From the NCBI GenBank assembly GCA_947494405.1, contig CANLWQ010000063.1, positions 1-9,099 of the forward strand: DNA of 9,099 nt, read 5' to 3'. This stretch comes from Comamonadaceae bacterium (GTDB taxonomy: Bacteria > Pseudomonadota > Gammaproteobacteria > Burkholderiales > Burkholderiaceae_C). Shown piece after piece: positions 1-7,650 of the stretch. How positions within the stretch are numbered: the stretch's first letter is position 1; the number at the start of each line of letters is the position of its first letter. The notes below the pieces were generated by a model. It searched no databases. It saw only the letters and a program-made list of their open reading frames with translations, and was not told where the DNA came from. The position numbers and the translations under genes were made by a program.

Positions 1-2
1 AA

Positions 3-1181
3 ATGCTGACTGTTTTGGGTTCAACTGGCTCTATAGGCGTAAACACTTTAGATGTGGTTTCTCGCCACCCAGATAAATTTCAAATTTTTGCCCTCACGGG
101 TGCCAAGCAGGTGGATTTAATGCTTGCCCAATGCGTGCAATTCAAACCCCTGTTCGCGGTGATGGTCGATGAGAGCGCAGCCAATTTGCTGCGAGACAAA
201 TTACGCGCTGAAAATTCACCCACGAAAGTGCTGAGCGGTGCGAGTGCCTTGGTGGATGTGGCTTGTGATGAGCGTGTTACCACTGTGATGGCCGCTATTG
301 TGGGTGCTGCTGGTTTGCCTTCTTGCCTGTCGGCTGCCAAATCGGGGAAAAGGCTTCTTTTGGCCAATAAGGAAGCGTTGGTTGTGGGTGGTCAGCTTTT
401 TCTTGATGCAGTTAAGTCAGGCGGCGCTCAACTCTTGCCTATAGACAGTGAACACTCTGCTGTTTTTCAAGCGTTGCCACAAGACCCATCTTCTTGGTCT
501 CACAGTGTTGACAAAATCATCCTGACAGCATCGGGCGGACCCTTTCGTTCCAGAGATCCCCTGACTTTGTGTGATGTCACCCCAGAGCAGGCGTGTGCGC
601 ACCCCAACTGGGTGATGGGCAGAAAAATATCTGTCGATTCAGCCACCATGATGAATAAAGCCTTGGAAGTGATAGAGGCCAAGTATTTGTTTGGTTTGTC
701 CCCTGAACGGATCGAGGTTGTTATTCACCCTCAAAGCATTGTGCATTCCATGGTGCAGTTTGTTGATGGGTCTGTGGTTGCGCAATTAGGCACGCCCGAT
801 ATGCGTGTGCCTATCGCTTACGGACTGTCTTGGCCGCAGCGAATGGCCTCGGGAGCTGCAAATTTAGACTTCCGCCAATTGCCGGCCATGACTTTTGAAT
901 CTTTTGAAGATCATGGGCATCAGCTGCGCTTTCCCAGTTTGAAACTGGCTTGGCAAGCTTTGGACGCAGCCCCTGGAACCACCACGGTTTTGAATGCAGC
1001 CAATGAAGTAGCCGTTGCAGCATTTTTAGATAAGCAAATACGTTTTGATCAAATTCACCTCTTGAATATGGCGATGATGGAGAGGGTGTTGCCCACAGCT
1101 ATTACTGGCTTGGAGGACTTACTTGAGTTAGATCAACGCTCTCGAATGTCAGCAAAGCAATTTGTGATGGAACTGGCTTAG
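3..1181 (+). CDS. dxr: 1-deoxy-D-xylulose 5-phosphate reductoisomerase (Dxr/IspC)
   Basis: Cytosolic enzyme of the MEP isoprenoid pathway: it rearranges and reduces 1-deoxy-D-xylulose 5-phosphate to 2-C-methyl-D-erythritol 4-phosphate with NADPH and a divalent metal. The visible reading frame is 392 residues, near the usual family length of about 400. The N-terminal NADPH-binding loop GSTGSIG is at residues 6-12, and LLLANKEALVVGG at 118-130. Metal ligands match E. coli: D148 and E150 in IDSEHSAVFQ and E222 in NKALE. The substrate-binding ASGGPF (176-181), HPNW with H200 and SVDSATMMNK (210-219) are all intact. The ATG at 3 is only four codons ahead of the nucleotide loop; many homologues have a few more residues, so the true start may be just outside the window. 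The gene ends 9 bases before rseP, so the two are probably co-transcribed. Function is confident; only the start is uncertain. Confidence 0.97.
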   Translation: MLTVLGSTGSIGVNTLDVVSRHPDKFQIFALTGAKQVDLMLAQCVQFKPLFAVMVDESAANLLRDKLRAENSPTKVLSGASALVDVACDERVTTVMAAIVGAAGLPSCLSAAKSGKRLLLANKEALVVGGQLFLDAVKSGGAQLLPIDSEHSAVFQALPQDPSSWSHSVDKIILTASGGPFRSRDPLTLCDVTPEQACAHPNWVMGRKISVDSATMMNKALEVIEAKYLFGLSPERIEVVIHPQSIVHSMVQFVDGSVVAQLGTPDMRVPIAYGLSWPQRMASGAANLDFRQLPAMTFESFEDHGHQLRFPSLKLAWQALDAAPGTTTVLNAANEVAVAAFLDKQIRFDQIHLLNMAMMERVLPTAITGLEDLLELDQRSRMSAKQFVMELA

Positions 1182-1190
1182 AACACAGGC

Positions 1191-2552
1191 ATGATGAACA
1201 CCTTGCTGGCTTTTTTAGTTGCGCTGACCGTTGTTATTTTTGTGCATGAGTACGGACATTACCGTGCGGCCCTGTGGTTCAAGGTGCGGGTTTTACGTTT
1301 TTCCATAGGTTTTGGCAAACCCTTGTTGCGATGGACTCGGCTTCAACCAGGCCTGAACCTGCCTACAGAGTTCACTGTGTGCGCACTGCCATTGGGTGGT
1401 TTTATCAAGATGTTGGATGAGCGCGATCAAGAAGTGACTGCCAGCGAAACACATAACGCGTTTAATCGCCAATCTTTATGGGCCAGATCTTGCATTGTGG
1501 CTGCAGGTCCTTTGGCGAATTTGGTGCTGACGCTTTTTTTGTATGCCTTTATTCAGTGGATGGGGTCGCAGCAAGCAGCCGCCATCATTGCAACGCCAGC
1601 AACGGGCTCAGTTGCCGAATCGGCGGGCCTGCGCAGTGGCGATTTGGTACAAAAATTTTCAGTGAAAGCTGACGAATGGCAAACGGTACAAAGTTTGCCG
1701 CACCTGATGTCGCTCATCGATTTAGCCGTCCATGCGCAAGACGACTTTACATTGGAAATAACTTCTGCCCAAGGCAATCAACCAAAGACGGTAGCGATAG
1801 CCGTGTCTGGACTCGAACAAGACGCTGCACGCTCTGGCAGTTCACGAATCGGGGTGACTGGTGCCTACAGCAAGCCCTATATCGTCAAAGTGATGAAAGA
1901 AGGGCCTGCTGCAAACGCAGGTTTATCCGAAGGCGATTTGGTCCTAAAGGTCGATGGTCGATTGGTGAATGACGCTCAACATTTGATTCAACTTATTCGG
2001 GCTGCTTCAGCGGTTCAAGTTTGGGAAATCCAAAGGGCAGATGGAAAAATAATTTTGCTCAGCTTACTCCCCGAGTCGCGGGAGATTGACGGTAAACGTA
2101 TTTCAAAAATCAATGCGGTGGTGGGGCGCGACCCCGAGATGGTTTGGGTTCAGTACGGCTTTATTGGCGGACTGGATATAGCCTTGCACACCCTTTCACT
2201 GCAGACAAAAATGACATTTCAAGCCGTGGGTAAATTGATCACCACCAACAGCGGCTGGCAACAACTGAGTGGGCCCTTGACCATGGCGGAGTACGCAGGG
2301 AAAACTGCAGAGCAGGGCTGGCGTTCTTTTGCCCAATTCGTTGCGCTGATAAGCCTGAGTGTCGGGCTTTTGAACCTTCTGCCCATACCTATGCTGGATG
2401 GCGGACACCTGATGTATTATCTTTGGGAGTCTGTCACTGGGAGTGCGCCATCCCCAGAGTGGCTTGAGAGATTGCAGGTCTTGGGTGTTTCCGTGGTGGC
2501 TCTCATGATGTTCACGGCTTTGTTTAATGATATTTTGCGTTGGTTGACTTGA
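1191..2552 (+). CDS. rseP: RIP metalloprotease RseP (site-2 protease family)
   Basis: Inner-membrane zinc metalloprotease that cuts transmembrane segments. In E. coli it completes RseA degradation to release sigma-E and also clears signal peptide remnants. The 453-residue protein has the zinc motif HEYGH at 19-23 inside the first membrane segment (about 4-20), a second segment around 103-124 with conserved GPLAN at 106-110, two PDZ-like domains (about 125-215, degenerate, and 222-305, clearer, with GLSEGDLVLKVDG), the conserved SGPLTMAEYAGK near 360-371, a third segment about 381-400 and the third zinc ligand in LDGGH at 402-406, then a last segment near 430-447. Length equals the family norm of about 450. 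ATG codons at 1191 and 1194 are in tandem; the weak AGG at 1187-1189 is better spaced for 1194, so the protein may lack one Met. Its TGA overlaps a possible bamA ATG (TGATG at 2550-2554). Confidence 0.97.
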   Translation: MMNTLLAFLVALTVVIFVHEYGHYRAALWFKVRVLRFSIGFGKPLLRWTRLQPGLNLPTEFTVCALPLGGFIKMLDERDQEVTASETHNAFNRQSLWARSCIVAAGPLANLVLTLFLYAFIQWMGSQQAAAIIATPATGSVAESAGLRSGDLVQKFSVKADEWQTVQSLPHLMSLIDLAVHAQDDFTLEITSAQGNQPKTVAIAVSGLEQDAARSGSSRIGVTGAYSKPYIVKVMKEGPAANAGLSEGDLVLKVDGRLVNDAQHLIQLIRAASAVQVWEIQRADGKIILLSLLPESREIDGKRISKINAVVGRDPEMVWVQYGFIGGLDIALHTLSLQTKMTFQAVGKLITTNSGWQQLSGPLTMAEYAGKTAEQGWRSFAQFVALISLSVGLLNLLPIPMLDGGHLMYYLWESVTGSAPSPEWLERLQVLGVSVVALMMFTALFNDILRWLT

Positions 2553-2587
2553 TGCCCTTAAATAATCCTCCTACTTATTCTTTTTTT
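2552..2587 (+). promoter_or_regulatory. Short rseP-bamA junction with competing start codons and a CCTCCT motif
   Basis: Three in-frame candidate starts exist for bamA: TTG at 2540, ATG at 2552 (sharing one base with the rseP stop) and ATG at 2588. No purine-rich Shine-Dalgarno sequence precedes 2552 or 2588. Instead the stretch before 2588 is pyrimidine-rich and contains CCTCCT at 2567-2572, the same sense as the 16S rRNA 3' tail, followed by a run of seven T at 2581-2587. Translation is therefore likely coupled to rseP, or starts without a canonical ribosome site. The function of the motif is unknown. Confidence 0.45.
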
Positions 2588-4891
2588 ATGAATTCAAATT
2601 CAACCCGTTTTTTTGTCTTTAAATTTCTCTTTGTTTTGCTTTTATCTTTTTGCTTATTGCCTGCAGCAAAAGCCATAGAGTCTTTTCAAATCAAGGATAT
2701 TCGTATTGAGGGTCTGCAACGGACTGAGCCTGGTACCGTTTTAGCAACTGTGCCTTTTCGCGTTGGTGAAACCTACACCGATGAAAAAGGTACTTTGGCG
2801 ATTCGCAATCTTTTTGCTCTAGGCTTGTTTAAAGACGTGCGAATTGAAGTCAATGCAGCCGTTGTTATTGTGGTTGTGGAAGAGCGCCCCATCATTGGCT
2901 CGGTCGATTTTGTTGGTATCAAAGAGTTTGATAAAGATACTTTGCGTAAAGCGCTCAAAGACATTGGCCTGTCAGAGGGCCGCAGCTTCGACAAAGCTTT
3001 GACTGACAGAGCCGAACAGGAACTCAAGCGTCAATACATCAACAAAAGCCTTTATGGTGCTGAGGTGGTTTCTACAGTAACGCCAACCGACCGTAACCGC
3101 GTGAATTTGAACTTCACGGTGGTTGAGGGCGATGTGGCTCGTATCAAGTCTTTGCGTATTGTGGGTACAAAAGCTTTTGATGAGGCCACACTCCTAGACC
3201 AAATGGATTTGTCAGAACCCAACTACATGGCTTGGTACACCAAGTCCGACCGTTATTCCCAAGCCAAACTGAATGCGGATTTGGAATCCATCAAGTCCTA
3301 CTATCTTTCTAGGGGTTACCTAGAGTTTCGTGTTGACTCCACACAGGTTGCTATTTCTGCCAACAAGCAAGACATCAGCATCACCATCAACGTTACAGAA
3401 GGAAACAGTTTTGTGGTTTCCCGCATCATGTTGGAGGGGTATTTCTTAGGGCGTGACAGCGAATTCAAGTCGCTGATTTCGATTAAACCCGGTGAGCCCT
3501 ATAACCAATCGGATGTGGTTCAAACGATCAAGGCGTTTTCAGACTATTTCGGTAACTTTGGTTTTGCGTTCGCTAGAGTTGAGCCGCGTACTGAAGTCGA
3601 CCGTGTGACCAATCAAGTTCAAGTGGTTTTGCAAGCCGATCCTTCGCGCCGAGCCTATGTCCGGCGTATCAATATTTCCGGCAACGACCGCACCAAAGAC
3701 GACATTATTCGTCGCGAGTTTAGGCAGATGGAGTCGTCTTGGTATGACGGTGAGCGTATTCGTTTGTCTCGTGACCGGGTAGACCGTTTGGGCTATTTCA
3801 CCGAGGTCGCTATTGATACCCAGGAAGTGCCGGGTTCGCCAGATCAGGTGGACATCAATTTAAGAGTTGCTGAAAAACCCACTGGCTCTTTGCAACTGGG
3901 TGCAGGATTTTCAAGTGCTGAAAAACTTTTTCTTTCATTTGGCATCAGTCAAGATAACTTCTTTGGCACGGGTAACGCTCTGGGTATTCAAGTCAACACC
4001 AGCAAGTACAACCGGGTGTTCAATATCAGCACCACCGACCCTTATTTCACTGTAGATGGAGTTTCCAGAACGCTCAATGTTTATCACCGTTCTAGTAAAC
4101 CGTATTTGGTTGACAGTGGCAATTACAGTCTGGGCACTTCGGGTGCCGGCGTTACTTTTGGTATTCCCTTTGCGGAAATTGATACGGTGTTTGTGAGTGC
4201 AACTTTGGAGCAAACCCGCATCACAACGGGTGCCAATATGCCCTTAGCCTATACAAAATATATCAAGGAGTTTGGTGCCACCAGCCAATCTATTCCACTC
4301 AGCGTGGGTTGGGCCAGAGACAGCAGAGACAGCGTCTTGGCGCCAAGCAAAGGTCGGTTGGTGAGGCTCAACGGCGAAGTTGGCGTGGGAGATTTACGCT
4401 ATTACAGAAACAATGCCCAATTTCAAGAATTTTTCCCTCTAGGCAAAAAGTACACTTTGGCAATCAACGCTGAGGTGGGTTATGGCGACGGTATGAGTGG
4501 TAAAAACTTTCCGGTCTTCAAAAATTACTATGCGGGCGGCCTAGGATCTGTGCGTGGTTTTCAGCAGGGCTCTTTAGGCCCCCAAGACACGGGTTGTGTC
4601 AGCACCGTTTGGTGTCCGATTGGCGGCTCTAAGAAAATCTTGCTCAATACAGAGTTTTATGTTCCTTTCCCCGGAGTTGGAAACGACAGAACCTTGCGTT
4701 TGTATTCTTTTGCAGACGTTGGCAATGTATTTGACACCATCGAACTCGACCAATTGCGCAGTTCTTTCGGACTTGGTCTGAGTTGGATTTCTCCCGTGGG
4801 GCCTCTTCGTTTCGCGGTGGCAAAACCTATTCGCAAATTTGAAGGCGATAGAATGCAATCCTTTCAATTCCAAATTGGGACATCGTTCTGA
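2588..4891 (+). CDS. bamA: Outer membrane protein assembly factor BamA (Omp85)
   Basis: Central essential subunit of the BAM complex, which folds beta-barrel proteins into the outer membrane. From the ATG at 2588 the protein has 767 residues, with a Sec signal peptide 1-29 (short basic part, hydrophobic FVLLLSFCLLP, cleavage after AAKA). Five POTRA domains follow: about 34-100, 102-181, 184-272, 275-351 and 354-430. Then comes a C-terminal barrel from about 434 that ends in phenylalanine (FQIGTSF), the outer-membrane beta signal. The loop 6 motif VRGF is at 655-658 and the typical WARDSRDSVLAPSKG at 575-589. Loop 6 carries a cysteine pair, C670 and C676. I prefer 2588 because it gives a normal signal peptide; ATG 2552 would add 12 residues and its TGATG overlap mimics the next junction, so it is a real alternative. 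The stop overlaps the skp ATG by one base. Confidence 0.97.
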   Translation: MNSNSTRFFVFKFLFVLLLSFCLLPAAKAIESFQIKDIRIEGLQRTEPGTVLATVPFRVGETYTDEKGTLAIRNLFALGLFKDVRIEVNAAVVIVVVEERPIIGSVDFVGIKEFDKDTLRKALKDIGLSEGRSFDKALTDRAEQELKRQYINKSLYGAEVVSTVTPTDRNRVNLNFTVVEGDVARIKSLRIVGTKAFDEATLLDQMDLSEPNYMAWYTKSDRYSQAKLNADLESIKSYYLSRGYLEFRVDSTQVAISANKQDISITINVTEGNSFVVSRIMLEGYFLGRDSEFKSLISIKPGEPYNQSDVVQTIKAFSDYFGNFGFAFARVEPRTEVDRVTNQVQVVLQADPSRRAYVRRINISGNDRTKDDIIRREFRQMESSWYDGERIRLSRDRVDRLGYFTEVAIDTQEVPGSPDQVDINLRVAEKPTGSLQLGAGFSSAEKLFLSFGISQDNFFGTGNALGIQVNTSKYNRVFNISTTDPYFTVDGVSRTLNVYHRSSKPYLVDSGNYSLGTSGAGVTFGIPFAEIDTVFVSATLEQTRITTGANMPLAYTKYIKEFGATSQSIPLSVGWARDSRDSVLAPSKGRLVRLNGEVGVGDLRYYRNNAQFQEFFPLGKKYTLAINAEVGYGDGMSGKNFPVFKNYYAGGLGSVRGFQQGSLGPQDTGCVSTVWCPIGGSKKILLNTEFYVPFPGVGNDRTLRLYSFADVGNVFDTIELDQLRSSFGLGLSWISPVGPLRFAVAKPIRKFEGDRMQSFQFQIGTSF

Positions 4892-5397
4892 TGAAACATC
4901 TTTACCTTCGTTATGTCTTGGCAAGTACTTTGTCAGTGGTCTCTTTGCCCTTATTGGCTGAGGATTTCAGGGTTGGCTTCATCAATACCGACCGAATTTT
5001 CCGAGAAGCCAACACCGCCAAGGTTGCGCAAACCAAATTAGAACAAGAATTTTCTAAGCGAGAAAAAGAGCTTGTTGACCTAGGCAACTCACTAAAAACA
5101 AATTCTGAAAAACTCGAGCGCGACTTGCCCACTTTGCCAGAGACACAAAGAGCTACCAAGCAACGCCAACTTGCTGACCAAGACAGAGAATTCCAGCGTA
5201 AGCGTCGTGAGTTTCAAGAAGACCTCAATGCACGTAAAAACGAGGAATTGCAACTGGTTTTAGAAAAAGCAAACAAGGTGGTCAAGCAAGTTGCTGAAGC
5301 TGAAAAATACGATTTGATTTTGCAAGAAGCTGTTTACATCAACCCTAAACACGACATCACTGAAAAAGTGATTAAAGCCATTAACAGCGGTAAGTGA
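4891..5397 (+). CDS. skp: Periplasmic chaperone Skp/OmpH family
   Basis: Periplasmic holdase that binds unfolded outer-membrane proteins after Sec export and carries them towards BAM; E. coli Skp works as a trimer with coiled-coil arms. The 168-residue protein has a signal peptide at 1-23 (MKHLYLRY, hydrophobic stretch, cleavage after LLA before EDFRVG). It then shows the family core strand [14 protein letters not shown] (27-40), a long charged helical region about 42-135 rich in K, R, E and Q that fits the coiled-coil arms, and the closing core [23 protein letters not shown] written in two parts around 139-161. Length is close to E. coli Skp (161). The start ATG shares one base with the bamA stop, and GGGA at 4877-4880 may serve as a ribosome site. 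Next to bamA and lpxD this is the conserved location. Confidence 0.95.
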   Translation: MKHLYLRYVLASTLSVVSLPLLAEDFRVGFINTDRIFREANTAKVAQTKLEQEFSKREKELVDLGNSLKTNSEKLERDLPTLPETQRATKQRQLADQDREFQRKRREFQEDLNARKNEELQLVLEKANKVVKQVAEAEKYDLILQEAVYINPKHDITEKVIKAINSGK

Positions 5398-5401
5398 TGG
5401 C

Positions 5402-6379
5402 GTGATTCGTCTGACTTTAGCGCAGCTGGTTGACCAACTCGGTGGAGATTTATACGGCTCACCTGATATTGAAATTACCGGCCTTGCGACTTTGGCTTCA
5501 GCCAGCCAGCATGACTTGGCTTTTTTAAGTAACGCTCAATACCGATCTCAACTTCAAACCTCACGTGCTGCGTGTGTGGTGGTGTCTACACCTATGAAAG
5601 ACGAAGCCCTTAAGCGAGGCAGCACATTGGTGACGGATGATGCCTATGCTTATTGGGCAAGGCTTACGCAATATTGGGCCAGTTTGATCAGCCCCGCTGA
5701 TGAGCCCAAGATCCACCCAAGTGCATTTGTGCATCCTCTTGCCAAGATTGACCCCACAGCTCGAATTGGGCCCATGTGTGTGGTGGAAGCCCATGCGGTG
5801 ATTGGTAAACGCAGTTGGCTTAAATCCAGAGTGACTGTGTCGCGATCATGCACGGTGGGAGAAGATTGCATTCTTCATTCGGGTGTCGTGATAGGTGCTG
5901 ATGGTTTTGGTTTTGCGCTTGAAAATGGGACGTGGCTGAAGATTGAGCAACTGGGCTCGGTTCGAATCGGCAATCAAGTAGAAATTGGTGCTAACTCATG
6001 CATTGACCGAGGCGCCTTGGGAGATACGGTGATCGAAGATGGCGTCAAACTGGATAACTTGATTCAAATTGGTCATAACGTCCATGTAGGCGCGCATACA
6101 GCCATGGCCGGATGCGTTGGTATTGCAGGAAGTTCGCGTATCGGTGCGCACTGCACTTTGGGTGGAGGCGCCATCGTCCTCGGACACCTGCAGTTGACCG
6201 ACCATGTGCACATTTCTGCGGCATCGGTTGTCACCCACTCCCTTTTGAATCCTGGGACTTACAGCGGTGTGTTTCCTATCGATACCAACGATGCGTGGCA
6301 TAAAAATGCAGCTACATTGCGGCAGTTATATTCATTGCGTGAGCGCATCAAACACTTAGAGTCAGGCAATCCTAAATAG
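5402..6379 (+). CDS. lpxD: UDP-3-O-(3-hydroxyacyl)glucosamine N-acyltransferase LpxD
   Basis: Cytoplasmic homotrimeric acyltransferase, third step of lipid A synthesis: it transfers an (R)-3-hydroxyacyl chain from ACP to the 2-amino group of UDP-3-O-acyl-glucosamine. The 325-residue protein has the N-terminal uridine-binding domain (about 1-100, with DLAFLSN at 38-44), then a left-handed beta-helix of hexapeptide repeats (about 105-285) and a short C-terminal helix. The catalytic histidine is H225 in IGHNV, corresponding to E. coli H239; H262 in GHLQL corresponds to H276. The GADGFGFA (165-172) and IDRGALGDT (201-209) stretches are typical. Translation must begin at the GTG at 5402, because the nearby ATG at 5397 is followed at once by a stop in its frame. 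Only 4 bases separate it from skp. It is slightly shorter than E. coli LpxD (341), mostly at the ends. Confidence 0.97.
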   Translation: MIRLTLAQLVDQLGGDLYGSPDIEITGLATLASASQHDLAFLSNAQYRSQLQTSRAACVVVSTPMKDEALKRGSTLVTDDAYAYWARLTQYWASLISPADEPKIHPSAFVHPLAKIDPTARIGPMCVVEAHAVIGKRSWLKSRVTVSRSCTVGEDCILHSGVVIGADGFGFALENGTWLKIEQLGSVRIGNQVEIGANSCIDRGALGDTVIEDGVKLDNLIQIGHNVHVGAHTAMAGCVGIAGSSRIGAHCTLGGGAIVLGHLQLTDHVHISAASVVTHSLLNPGTYSGVFPIDTNDAWHKNAATLRQLYSLRERIKHLESGNPK

Positions 6380-6383
6380 AGGT
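6379..6383 (+). promoter_or_regulatory. Ribosome binding site of fabZ
   Basis: GAGGT lies six bases before the fabZ ATG at 6390 and begins in the last base of the lpxD stop codon. It is the best Shine-Dalgarno match in the window and fixes the fabZ start. Confidence 0.75.
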
Positions 6384-6389
6384 TTCAGT

Positions 6390-6827
6390 ATGGACATACA
6401 TCAGATTTTAAAATTATTGCCTCATCGATACCCCATTTTGTTGGTCGACAGAGTGTTGAGCCTTGAGAAAGGCAAATCGATCACAGCCTTGAAAAACGTC
6501 ACTATCAATGAGCCTTTTTTCAATGGCCACTTTCCTCACAGACCGGTCATGCCTGGTGTCTTGATGTTGGAAGCCTTGGCGCAGGCTGCGGCTTTATTGG
6601 CCTTCGACACCTTGAGTGTGGTGCCTGATGACAACACGGTTTACTATTTTGCCGGTATAGACAATGCACGTTTCAAGCGGCCTGTCGAGCCTGGTGACGC
6701 ACTTACTTTGTGCGTGGATTTAGATCGAATGAGGGCGGGTATTTTTAAGTTCAAAGCCAAGGCTTGGGTGGGTGAGGAATTGGCTGTTGAAGCTGAGCTG
6801 ATGTGTACCATGCGCACCATCAAATAG
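6390..6827 (+). CDS. fabZ: 3-hydroxyacyl-ACP dehydratase FabZ
   Basis: Hot-dog-fold dehydratase of type II fatty-acid synthesis: it converts (3R)-hydroxyacyl-ACP to trans-2-enoyl-ACP in the cytosol. The 145-residue protein matches the family length. [12 protein letters not shown] occupies 9-20. The catalytic histidine H47 lies in [14 protein letters not shown] (44-57) and the acidic partner E61 in [10 protein letters not shown], equivalent to E. coli H54 and E68. The C-terminal part contains [17 protein letters not shown] (about 88-104), the strand typical of FabZ. It sits between lpxD and lpxA, which use the same hydroxyacyl-ACP pool. FabZ directs that pool to phospholipids and LpxA/LpxD to lipid A, so the location fits a balancing role. 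The gene starts 10 bases after lpxD with a clear ribosome site and ends 7 bases before lpxA. Confidence 0.97.
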   Translation: MDIHQILKLLPHRYPILLVDRVLSLEKGKSITALKNVTINEPFFNGHFPHRPVMPGVLMLEALAQAAALLAFDTLSVVPDDNTVYYFAGIDNARFKRPVEPGDALTLCVDLDRMRAGIFKFKAKAWVGEELAVEAELMCTMRTIK

Positions 6828-6829
6828 GG
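6825..6829 (+). promoter_or_regulatory. Probable ribosome binding site of lpxA
   Basis: TAGGG overlaps the fabZ stop codon and lies five bases before the lpxA ATG at 6835. It is a moderate Shine-Dalgarno match and supports this start; tight coupling with fabZ translation is likely. Confidence 0.5.
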
Positions 6830-6834
6830 CTTAT

Positions 6835-7629
6835 ATGGCCGAAATACATCCATTAGCTTTGGTAGATGCGTCAGCCCAATTGGACGACTCGGTCGTTGTG
6901 GGGCCGTTCACCACCATCGGCCCTCACGTGAGGATTGGCGCGGGTACCCGTATTGGCTCACATTGCGTGATTGAAGGCCGAACCACAATAGGCAGAGACA
7001 ACCAAATATTTCAATTCAACTCTTTGGGCGCTGTACCGCAAGATAAGAAATACGCAGGTGAGCCTTGTGAATTGATCATTGGAGACCGCAACGTCATTCG
7101 AGAGTTTTGTACTTTCAATATAGGCACGGCGGGGGATGCAGGTGCTACACGGGTCGGCAATGACAACTGGATCATGGCCTATGTTCACTTGGCCCACGAC
7201 TGTCAAATTGCAAACCACACCATTTTTGCCAACAACACACAATTGGCCGGCCATGTGCATGTAGGTGACTGGGTTATTTTGGGTGGTTTTACAGTGGTTC
7301 ACCAATTTTGCAAATTGGGTGCCCACAGTTTCACGGCAATGAATTCCTTGTTGTTTGCAGATCTCCCGCCGTTTGTCATGTGCCAAGGCCAACCTGCGCT
7401 TGCCAGGTCTATGAATTTTGAAGGCATGCGCAGACGCGGCTTTAATGCTGAACAAATTCAGACGGCTAAGAATATTTACAAACTTCTTTACCGAGATGGG
7501 TTGACTTTGGTTCAATCCATGCAAGCTATTGAGCTGCTGGCCAAAGATCACCCCGATAGCAAAGAAGTGATTTCTTTGGTATCGAGTTTCTTGTCAGCCG
7601 TCTCACCTCAACGCGGCATTGTTCGCTGA
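6835..7629 (+). CDS. lpxA: UDP-N-acetylglucosamine 3-O-acyltransferase LpxA
   Basis: First enzyme of lipid A synthesis: it moves an (R)-3-hydroxyacyl chain from ACP to the 3-OH of UDP-GlcNAc. It is a cytoplasmic homotrimer of left-handed beta-helices. The 264 residues match the family (E. coli 262). Hexapeptide repeats run from about 2 to 180 and an alpha-helical C-terminal domain follows from about 192 (FEGMRRRGF to GIVR). The catalytic H121 in LAHDC corresponds to E. coli H125; H118, H140 and H156 match H122, H144 and H160. The acyl-chain ruler position is M169, where E. coli has G173 and Pseudomonas aeruginosa has M169. This predicts preference for a 10-carbon hydroxyacyl chain. The E. coli TIHRGT motif reads TFNIGT here (about 93-98). 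Its stop is in the same reading frame as lpxB, seven codons before the lpxB ATG. Confidence 0.97.
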   Translation: MAEIHPLALVDASAQLDDSVVVGPFTTIGPHVRIGAGTRIGSHCVIEGRTTIGRDNQIFQFNSLGAVPQDKKYAGEPCELIIGDRNVIREFCTFNIGTAGDAGATRVGNDNWIMAYVHLAHDCQIANHTIFANNTQLAGHVHVGDWVILGGFTVVHQFCKLGAHSFTAMNSLLFADLPPFVMCQGQPALARSMNFEGMRRRGFNAEQIQTAKNIYKLLYRDGLTLVQSMQAIELLAKDHPDSKEVISLVSSFLSAVSPQRGIVR

Positions 7630-7650
7630 GGCGATCATTCTGTTGTTCCC

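Noticed and set aside
1168..1190. GGAACTGG as a sigma-E -35 element before rseP
   Set aside because: No TCTAA-like -10 is found at the required distance; the bases code for the Dxr C terminus.
2544..2566. TTGACT followed by TAAATAAT as a promoter for bamA
   Set aside because: The two boxes are 9-11 bases apart, too close for a sigma-70 promoter.
4574..4924. A 116-codon minus-strand frame across the bamA-skp junction
   Set aside because: Antisense to two well-supported genes and without any recognisable motif or ribosome site.
5430..5456. TTGACC with TATACG as an internal promoter in lpxD
   Set aside because: Spacing is only 15 bases and the -10 is poor; the bases encode a conserved [11 protein letters not shown] stretch of LpxD.
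6958..7551. A 197-codon open frame on the minus strand opposite lpxA
   Set aside because: It lies fully antisense to lpxA, which has all catalytic residues; the translation shows no recognisable domain and is a mirror of the codon use of lpxA.
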